From CALMZY01 sp052033915 (lineage in GTDB: Bacteria > Verrucomicrobiota > Kiritimatiellia > CAIQIC01 > JAGNIJ01), in the NCBI GenBank assembly GCA_052033915.1, contig JBPOJF010000013.1, positions 1 through 64,000 of the forward strand: a stretch of DNA of 64,000 nucleotides, read 5' to 3'. Both the position numbers and the translations under genes were made by a program. The notes under the pieces are model-generated. The model searched no databases and was not told the origin of the DNA. It was given only the letters and a program-made list of their open reading frames with translations. How positions within the stretch are numbered: position 1 is the first letter of the stretch; every line of letters begins with the position of its first letter. Shown piece by piece: positions 42,650 through 51,393 of this stretch.

Positions 42650-43530
42650 GCCCCCTCCTCGATCAGCGGCTCTTCCTCGACGCCTTTTTTCTTCTTCTGC
42701 AAAACCAGCACCGCGAGAAGCGGCGCGAGAACCGCCAGGGTGAGAAACGCCGAGAGCCCGCCGGCGTGCGGCAGATTGCGGTCCACGAAGGTGCGCTGGG
42801 CGATCTTGTTCCCGATCATCTCGCTGTTCGGCCCGCCGACAATGTCCGGGATCACGTAGGAGCCCAAGGCCGGGATGAACACGACGAGGGTGGCGGTGAG
42901 CAGGCCGCGCCGGATGCCGGGAAGGAAAATGCTGAAGAACGCGCGGAGCTGATGCGCGCCGAGGTCTCGCGCGGCTTCGATCAGGCGGAAGTCGAATTTC
43001 TCCGCCGCGGCGTAAATGGGAAGGATCGCGAAAGGCAGATAGGTGTACACCAGCACCAGCAGGATCGCGCCGGCATTATACAGCAGAGAGGTGTCCTGCG
43101 CGACCAGGTGCAGCCCGACCAGCGCGCGCTTCAGCGGGCCCTCGGGATGCAGAAGAACTTTCCATGCGAAGATGCGGATGAGAAAGCACGTCCAGAAAGG
43201 AATGATCACCAGGAGAAGGATCTTCTGCTGCCAGGCCTTGCTGAGACGCGACATGCAGTAGCCCGTCGGCACGGCCAGGAGAATGCAGATCGCCGTCGTC
43301 ACGAGGCTCAGCCAGACGGTCCGCCAGACGATCGCCGGATAATTCGGATTGCCGAGGCTCTTCAGCGTGTCCAGCGTCCACCCCGCCCCGATGCCCCCGT
43401 ACGGATCGGACGGCTTGAAGGTGATCATGAACACGATCAGCGTCGGGATGACGAACATGACGCACAACCACATGAACGACGGCGCCGTGATCATCCATTC
43501 CCAAAAATATTTCTGCCGGACCTTGTTCAT
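42646..43530 (-). CDS. potB: Polyamine ABC transporter permease PotB
   Basis: A 294-residue permease with six helices. The coupling motif is LIEAARDLGAHQLRAFFSIFLPG, and the DIVGGPNSEMIGNKI loop is typical of PotB. It overlaps the potA stop by one base (TAATG) and potC by 4 bp. Confidence 0.93.
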   Translation of the reverse strand: MNKVRQKYFWEWMITAPSFMWLCVMFVIPTLIVFMITFKPSDPYGGIGAGWTLDTLKSLGNPNYPAIVWRTVWLSLVTTAICILLAVPTGYCMSRLSKAWQQKILLLVIIPFWTCFLIRIFAWKVLLHPEGPLKRALVGLHLVAQDTSLLYNAGAILLVLVYTYLPFAILPIYAAAEKFDFRLIEAARDLGAHQLRAFFSIFLPGIRRGLLTATLVVFIPALGSYVIPDIVGGPNSEMIGNKIAQRTFVDRNLPHAGGLSAFLTLAVLAPLLAVLVLQKKKKGVEEEPLIEEGA

Positions 43531-44741
43531 TACACGCGCGTCGCCCGGGCCACCACCGGCAGCCCGTTCACCCCCAGGGAAACGCCGTTCATGTCCCCCG
43601 GCTCATCCGGAGGCATTTCCATGAGCTTCTCGTCGGACTTGCTGTATTTCTCGAGCATGAACCCGTCATCGCCATGCCACGAAAGCCAGACGTTTTCCTG
43701 CCACGTAATCGGCTTCTCATCGAGCATTAACCGGCTGTGCAGCTGGCAGATGGAAATCCGGTAGTCCTGCACGCGGACCCAGTACTTGGTGATGGAACCG
43801 AGATAGCTCACGTCCTCCACCTGACCCTGGACCACGTTATGATGTTGATTGTCCTCCAGCGGCCGGTCGCGCGAGATGCGGAATTTTTCCGGCCTTACGC
43901 TGAGATACACCGGATTGCCCACGTGAATCTGGTTGTCGTTGTAACACACGACATCGGGGAAGCCTTCCACCTCGATCCGGCAGAAATTGTCATCGAGCAG
44001 TTCGACCACATTGCCCTCGAAGAAGTTGGTATCCCCGATGAAGGCGGCGACGAAGCTGCTCTTCGGCGCCTCGTAGATTTCTCCCGGCGTCGCGATCTGC
44101 TCGATCTTTCCGCCGTTCATCACGGCGATCCGGTCGCTGAGGCTCATGGCCTCGCCCTGGTCGTGCGTGACGTACAGGAAGGTAATGCCGACCTCGTCGT
44201 GGATCTGATCCAGCTCAAGGAGCATCCGCTGGCGCAGTTTCAGGTCGAGCGCCGCGAGGGGCTCGTCGAGCAGGAGCACCTGCGGCTTGTTGACCAAGGC
44301 GCGGGCCACGGCGACGCGTTGCTTCTGGCCGCCGCTGAGCTGGTCGGGCCGCTTATGCACCTGGTCCTTCATCTGGATCAGCGCCAGCATCTTGTCGACC
44401 TCCTCGTTGATCTCGGCCTTGGGGCGCCGGGCGATCTGGAGGCCGAACGCGATGTTCTGCCAGACGGTCATGTGCGGGAAGAGCGCGTAGCTCTGAAAGA
44501 TCGTGTTGACCTTGCGGTGGTTGGGCGGAAGGTCCGTGATGTCCTGCCCGTCGAGAATAACCCGGCCGGTGTCCGGATATTCAAAGCCGGCGAGAATCCT
44601 CAGAAGCGTTGTCTTCCCGCAGCCGCTCGGCCCGAGAAGCGAGAAGAATTCCCCCTTCTTGATGGACAAAGAAACATGATCGACCGCACGGACCTTGCCA
44701 AAATGTTTGGAGACGTCTCTAAATTCAAGAAAATCACTCAC
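43530..44741 (-). CDS. potA: Polyamine ABC transporter ATP-binding protein
   Basis: A 403-residue ATPase. Walker A GPSGCGKTT, signature LSGGQKQRVAVARALV, Walker B LLLDEPLAALD, H-loop YVTHDQGEAM; a TOBE-type regulatory domain follows (CRIEVEGFPDVV...), and a tail of about 60 residues is longer than usual. Powers the PotBC permease. GTG start; first gene of the operon with a promoter upstream. Confidence 0.93.
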   Translation of the reverse strand: MSDFLEFRDVSKHFGKVRAVDHVSLSIKKGEFFSLLGPSGCGKTTLLRILAGFEYPDTGRVILDGQDITDLPPNHRKVNTIFQSYALFPHMTVWQNIAFGLQIARRPKAEINEEVDKMLALIQMKDQVHKRPDQLSGGQKQRVAVARALVNKPQVLLLDEPLAALDLKLRQRMLLELDQIHDEVGITFLYVTHDQGEAMSLSDRIAVMNGGKIEQIATPGEIYEAPKSSFVAAFIGDTNFFEGNVVELLDDNFCRIEVEGFPDVVCYNDNQIHVGNPVYLSVRPEKFRISRDRPLEDNQHHNVVQGQVEDVSYLGSITKYWVRVQDYRISICQLHSRLMLDEKPITWQENVWLSWHGDDGFMLEKYSKSDEKLMEMPPDEPGDMNGVSLGVNGLPVVARATRV

Positions 44742-44801
44742 ATCAACAAATCTCCCGCGTCAACGAGCGCGCGAAACCTGAGTGTCTGCAACTTAACGCT
44801 G

Positions 44802-44829
44802 ATATTAGGAAAAAGATTCCGGGACGCAA
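44802..44829 (-). promoter_or_regulatory. Promoter of potABCD
   Basis: On the minus strand, TTGCGT (44829-44824) and TAATAT (44807-44802) are 16 bp apart, about 60 nt before the potA GTG. Confidence 0.55.
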
Positions 44830-44854
44830 GCCGGAGTAAGCCAAAAAGAATCAT

Positions 44855-46006
44855 TTATCGCGAAGAGGGGTCCGTCTCCCGCGTCCGCCGGACGCGGCGG
44901 GAGATGGACGGATGGCTGTGCAGCAGGAATTCGATCCACGCGGGAGGTTCCCGGTCGGCCAGGTTCTGCGCGGCCAGCTTCTCCAGCGCGCTCACCAGGG
45001 CGCCGGACGAGCCGAGCGACGCCACGGCGTACGCGTCCGCCGCATATTCGCGGCGGCGGGAGTACGCGTTGGAGACCGGCATCGTGACCAGCGAGAACAC
45101 CAGCAGGCAGAAGACAAAAACCGGGAACGAGCCGATGTCGTCCGGACCCGCGAAGCCGAACATCGCGACCAGCCGCTGCAGAAACAGGTGCGCCAGGTAG
45201 AATCCGCCGGCGGCGAGCAGGCTCCCCACGGCGATCAGGCGCGCCATGTCCCGGTGCTTGTGATGTCCGATTTCATGGGCCAGCACGGCGAGGATTTCGT
45301 CCTGCGAGTAATCCTTGATGAGGGTGTCGCCCAAAATGATCCGGCGCGTGTTTCCGAGCCCCGTGAGCGCCGCATTGCCCGCATTCGTCTTTTCCTCCAG
45401 ACCCCATTGAAAGACGCCGACCACCCGCAGCCCGGCCTTCTCCACGAAGGACTTCACGGCATCCGCGAGGACCGGGTTCTTGATCGGCTCGAACTTGTGA
45501 AACAGCGGCATGATGAGCACGGGCGCCGCGGCGGTCAGCACGACCACAAAGAGAACATAGAAGGCGGTCGCCCAAATCCACCAGAGGTTCGGGGCATAAC
45601 GGAGAAAGGCATAGATCACGCCGAAGAAAACGGCGGCGACTCCCAACTCGATGGCGAGCGATTTGAGGTAATCGACAAACCAGCCTTCGAGGCCCTGGTT
45701 CGACATCCCGTACCGGTGTTCGACCATGTGCTCGCTGTACAGGCTGAGGGGAAACATCAGCGCGGCAAAGCCGAAGATGGTGATCACCGTGTACATTCCG
45801 TTGACCACGGGCCACAGCGAACCGAACCGGGTCCGCAATCCCTCGGCCAGTTGCGCGGAGGCGCCGCTGAGAAGGTAGACAGCGAGGACGAGGACGGTCA
45901 GGAGCATTCGGACAAGGAACAGCCGGTTGTGGGTCCGTTCGTATTCGCGCGCCCGTTTTTCGGGAGTCGCGTGAAGCGCCGGCTCTGACGTGTTCGGGTC
46001 GGCCAT
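44855..46006 (-). CDS. Ste24-like (CAAX protease family) M48 metallopeptidase
   Basis: A 383-residue multi-pass membrane protease. The zinc motif is HEIGHHKHRD and the third ligand Glu is in SRRREYAADAYAV. Upstream helices and the FHKFEPIKNPVLADAV region match bacterial Ste24 homologues. The function is unknown but membrane proteolysis is expected. It lies 10 bp downstream of parB on the same strand and is probably co-transcribed. Confidence 0.88.
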   Translation of the reverse strand: MADPNTSEPALHATPEKRAREYERTHNRLFLVRMLLTVLVLAVYLLSGASAQLAEGLRTRFGSLWPVVNGMYTVITIFGFAALMFPLSLYSEHMVEHRYGMSNQGLEGWFVDYLKSLAIELGVAAVFFGVIYAFLRYAPNLWWIWATAFYVLFVVVLTAAAPVLIMPLFHKFEPIKNPVLADAVKSFVEKAGLRVVGVFQWGLEEKTNAGNAALTGLGNTRRIILGDTLIKDYSQDEILAVLAHEIGHHKHRDMARLIAVGSLLAAGGFYLAHLFLQRLVAMFGFAGPDDIGSFPVFVFCLLVFSLVTMPVSNAYSRRREYAADAYAVASLGSSGALVSALEKLAAQNLADREPPAWIEFLLHSHPSISRRVRRTRETDPSSR

Positions 46007-46016
46007 GAACTACCTG

Positions 46017-46922
46017 TTAGAGACTGTCCGAAAGACCCAGGATGACCAGCAGGCGGTCGAGGTCGTCGTTCGAATAGTAGTCGATCTCCACCGTGCCTTT
46101 GACTTTCTTGCCGTTCGCAAGCGTCCTGCACGGAGAAATCCGAACGCTGGTGCCGAAATGCTGGTGCATTTTGTCGGAAAGATGCTTGAGGTGCGTCTCC
46201 GGGATGTCCGATTTCTCGGCGCGCGGCTTCTTGACGCCTTTCCGCAGGCGGTGCGCGATGCGCTCCACCGTGCGGACGGACAACCCCTCTTCCACCGCCC
46301 GGACGGCGAGCAGCTCCTGCTCCTTCGGAATCTCCAGCCCGAGAATCGCCTTTGCGTGGCCCGGCGTCAGTCGTTTCTCCGCCACAAACTGCTTCACCTT
46401 GTCAGGAAGGTCCAGCAACCGCAACGCATTGGCCACCGTCGCGCGCGCCTTGCCGACCCGTTGGGAAATTTGCTCCTGGGTCAGTTCGAACTTGTCGGCG
46501 AGAAGGCGGTAGCCCTCGGCTTCCTCGATCAGGTTCAGGTCTTCGCGCTGAAGATTCTCGATCAGGGCAAGTTCCAGGGCCTCGCGATCGGATGCTTCCA
46601 TGAGGATCACGGGAACCTGCCGGAGTTCCGCCGCCTGCGCGGCCCGCAGGCGGCGCTCGCCCGCGATCAACTCGTACTTGTCCTCGACCCGCCGCGCCAG
46701 CAGCGGCTCCAGGATGCCGCGTTCGCGAATGGAAAGGGCAAGCTCCTCGAGCGCTTCCGCGGTAATCGTCTTCCGCGGCTGCCACGGGCTCTTGTGGACC
46801 TTCTCGATGGGAACCTGGAGAATCCCGCCCTTGGCCTCGGCAACGGGAGCTTCCGCCGGCGGCGTCGCATCCTTGATCAGCGCGCCCAGCCCGCGGCCCA
46901 ACCCTATGTGTTTTGCGCCCAT
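46017..46922 (-). CDS. parB: Chromosome partitioning protein ParB
   Basis: A 301-residue DNA-binding CTPase. The N-terminus GLGRGLGALI is the ParA-interacting motif. The CTPase/ParB domain has SPWQPRKTI, GILEPLLARR and GERRLRAAQ. The HTH is LTQEQISQRVGKARATVANALRLL. The C-terminal dimer region carries GTVEIDYYSNDDLDRLLVIL. ParA is not in the window, so the usual parAB pair is split or the partner is upstream. The ATG is nearly at the predicted transcription start. Confidence 0.93.
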   Translation of the reverse strand: MGAKHIGLGRGLGALIKDATPPAEAPVAEAKGGILQVPIEKVHKSPWQPRKTITAEALEELALSIRERGILEPLLARRVEDKYELIAGERRLRAAQAAELRQVPVILMEASDREALELALIENLQREDLNLIEEAEGYRLLADKFELTQEQISQRVGKARATVANALRLLDLPDKVKQFVAEKRLTPGHAKAILGLEIPKEQELLAVRAVEEGLSVRTVERIAHRLRKGVKKPRAEKSDIPETHLKHLSDKMHQHFGTSVRISPCRTLANGKKVKGTVEIDYYSNDDLDRLLVILGLSDSL

Positions 46923-46928
46923 ATGTGG

Positions 46929-46956
46929 GTATAAGGCTTAATAAGAACCGGTGGAA
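46929..46956 (-). promoter_or_regulatory. Possible parB promoter (leaderless)
   Basis: On the minus strand, TTCCAC (46956-46951) and TTATAC (46934-46929) are 16 bp apart, which puts the transcription start at about the parB ATG (46922). No ribosome-binding site is visible. Confidence 0.35.
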
Positions 46957-47029
46957 AAAACAACTTCTATTGTGGAGGGGCGCGGGACACGACAATCGTC
47001 TTCGCGCGATTCTGCGGTATAGTGGCGTC

Positions 47030-47113
47030 ATGTTTCAAAACATCCTCTTCGACATCGGCACGGTCCTCCTCCACATCAATTACGGCCCCGCGCTCGTCCG
47101 CGAGACCCGCTGA
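47030..47113 (+). pseudogene. Remnant of a HAD-superfamily hydrolase gene (N-terminus only)
   Basis: An open frame of 27 codons starting ATG at 47030 encodes NILFDIGTVLLHINYGPALV, the motif I segment of a HAD phosphatase (FDxGxVLL). It stops at TGA 47111-47113, before any other HAD motif. The rest of the gene is absent before pckG, so this looks like a decayed fragment. A short peptide gene cannot be excluded. Confidence 0.5.
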
Positions 47114-47141
47114 AACGCAAACGCGCGGTATATGTTTAGAC

Positions 47142-47170
47142 TTGCCCGCCCGCCGTTTCGCCACTAGATT
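47142..47170 (+). promoter_or_regulatory. Promoter of pckG
   Basis: TTGCCC (47142-47147) and TAGATT (47165-47170) are 17 bp apart, 51 nt before the ATG at 47222. Confidence 0.5.
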
Positions 47171-47221
47171 CCCCCCCACTTTGGGCGGCCTAAAGCCCGG
47201 ATTCAACGCGGAGAAATAACC

Positions 47222-49003
47222 ATGACACGCAACAAGCAACTGCTCGACTGGGTGAACGAAGTCGCCGCCCTGTGCACGCCGGACCACATCCACTGGTGCG
47301 ACGGTTCGCAGAAGGAAAATGACGCGTTGTGCGCCCAGGCCGTGCAAACCGGGACGTTCATCCCGCTGAATCCCGCCAAGCGCCCGAACTCCTTCCTCGT
47401 GCGTTCCGATCCGAGCGACGTCGCGCGCGTGGAGGATCGTACGTTTGTCTGCGCGAAGACCCAGGAAGACGCCGGGCCTTCCAACAACTGGCGCGACCCG
47501 GAGGACATGAAACGGACGCTGCGGGGCCTCTACCAAGGCTGCATGAAGGGCCGCACCTTGTACGTCATCCCCTTCAGCATGGGCCCGATCGGCTCGCCGA
47601 TCTCGCACATCGGCGTGGAACTTACCGACTCCATTTACGTCGTGGTCAACATGCGCATCATGACGCGCATCGGCGCGAAAGTTCTCGAGGCGCTGGGCGA
47701 CGGGCCTTTTGTGAAGTGCCTGCATTCCGTCGGGCAACCTCTCCAGCCCGGCGAGAAGGACGTCGCATGGCCGTGCAACGCGAACAACAAATACATCGTC
47801 CACTTCCCGGAGACGCGCGAGATCTGGTCGTACGGCAGCGGGTACGGCGGCAACGCCCTGCTCGGGAAGAAATGTTTCGCCCTGCGCATGGCCTCGCGCA
47901 TGGCGCGCGACGAGGGCTGGATGGCCGAGCACATGTTGATTCTTGGGTTGACCAACCCGGCCGGCAAAAAGATTTACATCGCCGCGGCATTCCCCAGCGC
48001 CTGTGGAAAGACCAACCTGGCCATGCTGAATCCGACGATCCCCGGCTGGAAAGCCGAATGCGTCGGCGACGACATCGCATGGATGAAATTCGGGGCGGAC
48101 GGGCGCCTGTACGCCATCAATCCCGAGGCCGGCTTTTTCGGCGTGGCCCCGGGCACGTCCATGAAAGCCAATGCGAACGCGATGCTCTCGCTCAACGAAA
48201 ACTGCATCTTCACCAACGTGGCCATGACGCCGGACCAGGATGTCTGGTGGGAGGACATGACGCCCGGTCTCCCGCCGTCGCTGATCGACTGGCAAGGCCG
48301 GGAATGGACTCCCGGCTGCGGCCGCAAGGCGGCGCACCCGAACGCCCGCTTCACCGCGCCCGCCCGCCAGTGCCCTGTCATCGATCCCACGTGGGAAGAC
48401 CCTAAAGGCGTGCCGATTTCCGCGATCATCTTCGGCGGCCGGCGGCCCACCACCATCCCCTTGATCTTCGAGGCGCCCACCTGGCAGTACGGCACGTTCC
48501 TCGGATCCGTTCAATCCTCGGAAACGACGACCGCCCAGGCCGGCGCCGTCGGCCTGGTCCGGCGCGACCCGATGGCCATGCTCCCGTTCTGCGGCTATCA
48601 CATGGGCGATTACTTCGCACACTGGTTGTCCATCGGCCGGAAGTCCGCAGCGGACAAGCTGCCGAAGATTTTCTACGTCAACTGGTTCAGGAAATCGGCG
48701 GACAACCTGTGGCTCTGGCCGGGCTACGCCGAAAACAGCCGCGTCCTGAAATGGATTTTTGAGCGCGTTGAAGGCGGAGGGAAGGCGGTCGAATCGCCCA
48801 TCGGGCTTATGCCCACACCGGACGCCATCGACCTCAGCGGTCTGGACGTAAACCGGTCGGAGATGGAAGAGCTTCTCCGCATCGACAAAGAGGCGTGGTT
48901 GCAGGAAATCCCGGGCATCGAGAAGCACTACGCCCAGTTCGGCAACCGGCTCCCGAAGGAGCTGCGCGCCGAACTGGAAGCGCTGAAGAAGCGTCTGTCG
49001 TAG
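47222..49003 (+). CDS. pckG: Phosphoenolpyruvate carboxykinase (GTP)
   Basis: A 593-residue enzyme converting oxaloacetate and GTP to phosphoenolpyruvate, CO2 and GDP; key for gluconeogenesis. Motifs: the PEP-binding start, the P-loop FPSACGKTNLAML with the reactive Cys, VGDDIAWM (metal Asp), and NPEAGFFGVAPGTS. The C-terminal lid region has the GTP-type RRPTT...SSETT residues. Isolated gene with its own promoter. Confidence 0.96.
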   Translation: MTRNKQLLDWVNEVAALCTPDHIHWCDGSQKENDALCAQAVQTGTFIPLNPAKRPNSFLVRSDPSDVARVEDRTFVCAKTQEDAGPSNNWRDPEDMKRTLRGLYQGCMKGRTLYVIPFSMGPIGSPISHIGVELTDSIYVVVNMRIMTRIGAKVLEALGDGPFVKCLHSVGQPLQPGEKDVAWPCNANNKYIVHFPETREIWSYGSGYGGNALLGKKCFALRMASRMARDEGWMAEHMLILGLTNPAGKKIYIAAAFPSACGKTNLAMLNPTIPGWKAECVGDDIAWMKFGADGRLYAINPEAGFFGVAPGTSMKANANAMLSLNENCIFTNVAMTPDQDVWWEDMTPGLPPSLIDWQGREWTPGCGRKAAHPNARFTAPARQCPVIDPTWEDPKGVPISAIIFGGRRPTTIPLIFEAPTWQYGTFLGSVQSSETTTAQAGAVGLVRRDPMAMLPFCGYHMGDYFAHWLSIGRKSAADKLPKIFYVNWFRKSADNLWLWPGYAENSRVLKWIFERVEGGGKAVESPIGLMPTPDAIDLSGLDVNRSEMEELLRIDKEAWLQEIPGIEKHYAQFGNRLPKELRAELEALKKRLS

Positions 49004-49063
49004 CGGCGCGGCCGCCTGGGGGCCGCTCGACATCTGTTGCGCTGATCCCAAGAATCCGCGGCG

Positions 49064-49909
49064 TCAGCGGCCGGCGGGCCCCACGATGTACGGTGTCAGC
49101 GTGATGTTCAGTTTCTGCTGTCCGCCGCTCCGGTCAAAGCCGACCAGGAAGCGCGAGTAGAAATCGCTGTCCTTGTCCAACCCGCCGATCTGGAAGGGTT
49201 GACCGTGCTGCACCACCACTTCGGTCGCCACCCCGGAGAAACGGGTATGCAACAGAGTCCCGTCCACGAGGCCGCTCAATTCCGGCGTCAGGCGAATGCG
49301 GATCATCGGTCCCTCTCCAACCACCGTCGGCTCAACAATCAGCGAGGCGCCCACATCCTGCCAGTTCACGGATTTCTGTATGTACCCGTGCCGGAAACCG
49401 TACTCCCGGAACCACTCGATGTAGGGAACGCGCTCGCCCACCCGAAGAACACCCTGCCGCCCACTCGCCACGAGCAACGTCTGCGCCGTGTCCGACGATG
49501 CCGTGATGGAGGTGTTTTCGATTCTCGGCTTCACCCGGATCTTCGTGCTCGTAATGCCCTCATCCCGGACAATTTCGCCGGCCGCTTCCATTCCGGCGCC
49601 GACATCCTGCCGGCCGGATGACTCCGCGAAGCGCACTTCGATGCGAACATTCAGCGGCGGAACATCCAGCTTGCGTATCGCGGCGGCCACCTCCGCGTGC
49701 GCCTCCTTCGAGGCCACGACCAGGAGCCGATGATGGGCCGCGTCGACAACCACGCTGCCGGCGGGGCCGACGAGGGTCCGGACCGCCTCGGCCGAAGACT
49801 CCGGATCGGAAAAGCCCAGCGGATACACCTCGAAGTGATTCTGCGCCTGCTGTCCCCAGCAGGCCGCCGCGGCCAGGACGGCGAGAAACGCAAGGATGCG
49901 CATCTTCAT
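49064..49909 (-). CDS. Orphan secretin-like / N-domain protein, secreted
   Basis: A 281-residue protein with a signal peptide (MKMRILAFLAVLAAAACWG). A secretin N1-like domain (FEVYPLGFSDPESSAEAVRTLVGPAGSVVVDAAHHRLLVVASKEAHAEVAAAIRKLD, split by me as two halves) precedes a region similar to the secretin beta-domain start (RVKPRIENTSITASS, VRVGERVPYIEW, VGASLIVEPTV). The normal secretin barrel length is not reached, so it may be a periplasmic secretin accessory or a truncated secretin. No other secretion gene is adjacent. Confidence 0.7.
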   Translation of the reverse strand: MKMRILAFLAVLAAAACWGQQAQNHFEVYPLGFSDPESSAEAVRTLVGPAGSVVVDAAHHRLLVVASKEAHAEVAAAIRKLDVPPLNVRIEVRFAESSGRQDVGAGMEAAGEIVRDEGITSTKIRVKPRIENTSITASSDTAQTLLVASGRQGVLRVGERVPYIEWFREYGFRHGYIQKSVNWQDVGASLIVEPTVVGEGPMIRIRLTPELSGLVDGTLLHTRFSGVATEVVVQHGQPFQIGGLDKDSDFYSRFLVGFDRSGGQQKLNITLTPYIVGPAGR

Positions 49910-50001
49910 GCGGGAACTATACAATCCCGGCTTTCCAACGCAATTTCGTATCGAAAGAAACCGCGGGATGCCCTAGGATGTCTGAAAACAGGGGAACACG
50001 C

Positions 50002-50442
50002 ATGAATACAACCATCCGCCTGAGCCTCGCCGCCATGACAGCCGCCCTCCTCGTGGGCTGCGCGACACCGGAATCCCGGATCAAGGAAAACCCCGATGTG
50101 TTCAACAGCTTTCCGCCGGAGGTTCAGTCCAAAGTGCGGACCGGCCAGGTGGAGATCGGGTACTCGAAGGACATGGTTTACATCGCGCTTGGAAAACCCG
50201 ATCGCGAGTACACGCGCTCGACGGCCGAGAGCATGTTTGAGGTCTGGTCGTACACGGACAGGTACACCACAACGGAACGGCGGCGGATTACCGGCGACTT
50301 CCGAATTGTCGATCCGCAAGGCGGCTTCCGAACCACGCGCGACACCGTCTGGGCGGACGTGGAAGTGCCTCACGAGTACGAAAAGCTTCGCGTCGAGTTC
50401 AGGGACAATCTCGTCACGGCCATCGAGCGCGTGAACCGCTAG
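50002..50442 (+). CDS. Small outer-membrane-type lipoprotein
   Basis: A 146-residue lipoprotein (lipobox AALLVGC). The segment FNSFPPEVQSKVRTGQVEIGYSKDMVYIALGKPDREYTR has the SmpA/OmlA (BamE-like) G-x-P-D pattern. A role in outer membrane assembly or peptidoglycan interaction is possible but unproven. Its stop overlaps the convergent epmA gene by 4 bp. AGGGGAA ribosome-binding site. Confidence 0.65.
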   Translation: MNTTIRLSLAAMTAALLVGCATPESRIKENPDVFNSFPPEVQSKVRTGQVEIGYSKDMVYIALGKPDREYTRSTAESMFEVWSYTDRYTTTERRRITGDFRIVDPQGGFRTTRDTVWADVEVPHEYEKLRVEFRDNLVTAIERVNR

Positions 50443-51335
50443 TCCCGAAACGGGAGCACGTCGTCCAGGGACGCCGAGTCCGTCAGCAGCATCAGAAGGC
50501 GGTCAATCCCCAGCGCGATTCCGCCGGACGGCGGCATGCTCGCAATCGCAGCCAGAAAATCCTCATCCAGGGAATACACCGTCTTGCCCATAACCTTCCT
50601 CCGCCGGGCGCACTCCTCAAAACGCGCGCGCTGTTCCGCCGGGTCGTTCAGTTCGGAATACGCGTTCGCCAGCTCCATCCCGCCTATGAACAACTCCCAG
50701 CGCTCCGCCAGATTCGGCGCGCCGGGCTTTCGGCGCGCCAACGCGGCCGCCTCCGCCGGATAGTCGGCAAGAAGGACGGGGGTATTCCGGGGCAGGTTCG
50801 GCTCGACCTTGTCCACCAAGTCCAGATCAAAACGGTCGGCGTCGAAGTTCACGGAAGGGTCCCAGCCCGCATACTGCTTGAAAGCCTCGGCGACGGGCAC
50901 CCACTCCCAGACCGGCATCAGTTCGATCTCCACCCCACTGAATTTCAGGTTTGTTCTGCCGAGGAGGTCCTGGGCCACGCGGGTCACCAACCCCTTGGTA
51001 TCCAGGAGAATATCCCTGTAGTCCGCGTCGGCGCGGTACCACTCGAGCATCGTGTATTCGGGATGATGCCTGTTTCCCCGCTCGCCGCGGCGAAAACAGG
51101 GACCCATCTGGAAGATGCGCTTGTGGCCGGCCGCCAGAAGACGCTTCATGTGAAGCTCCGGCGACGTCCTCAGGAAAGCCCCGCCGGCGGGCTCGGCGTC
51201 GATATGCAGTTCCAGCGCGGGCGCGGGAATCCGGACAGGGGTCTCCACCTCGATGAAATCCCGCTCGTGGAAGAACTCGCGGATCACGCGAAGGAGCTTG
51301 GAGCGGATGCCCAGAACGGGGCCCATGCGCTTCAA
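50439..51335 (-). CDS. epmA: EF-P lysine aminoacylase EpmA (GenX/PoxA)
   Basis: A 298-residue class II LysRS paralogue without the anticodon domain. Motif 1 FIEVETPVRIP, motif 2 FRRGERGNRHHPEYTMLEW, motif 3 GGIALGIDRLLMLL, and LRTSPELHMKRLLAAG. EpmA attaches beta-lysine to EF-P. The EF-P gene is 58 bp upstream on the same strand, so the enzyme and substrate are probably co-expressed. EpmB, which makes beta-lysine, is not in the window. Confidence 0.93.
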   Translation of the reverse strand: MKRMGPVLGIRSKLLRVIREFFHERDFIEVETPVRIPAPALELHIDAEPAGGAFLRTSPELHMKRLLAAGHKRIFQMGPCFRRGERGNRHHPEYTMLEWYRADADYRDILLDTKGLVTRVAQDLLGRTNLKFSGVEIELMPVWEWVPVAEAFKQYAGWDPSVNFDADRFDLDLVDKVEPNLPRNTPVLLADYPAEAAALARRKPGAPNLAERWELFIGGMELANAYSELNDPAEQRARFEECARRRKVMGKTVYSLDEDFLAAIASMPPSGGIALGIDRLLMLLTDSASLDDVLPFRD

Positions 51336-51393
51336 GCGTTCGGCAGAATCGGGTTGAAACTCAGGGTTCAGGTTTCAGCCCTCAGGTTGCTCT

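Larger units (their letters stand above)
46923..47221. other. Intergenic region between parB and pckG
   Basis: About 300 bp holding the leaderless parB promoter, the HAD remnant and the pckG promoter. Nothing else is recognisable. Confidence 0.5.

Noticed and set aside
44870..44910. GC-rich palindrome near the 3' end of the Ste24-like gene
   Set aside because: It lies within the coding sequence and has no T-run; arises from Arg-rich codons.
51356..51393. Repeated CAGGTTTCAGCCCTCAGG-like sequence between efp and epmA
   Set aside because: Too short and imperfect to separate from chance, although it resembles a fifth repeat family.
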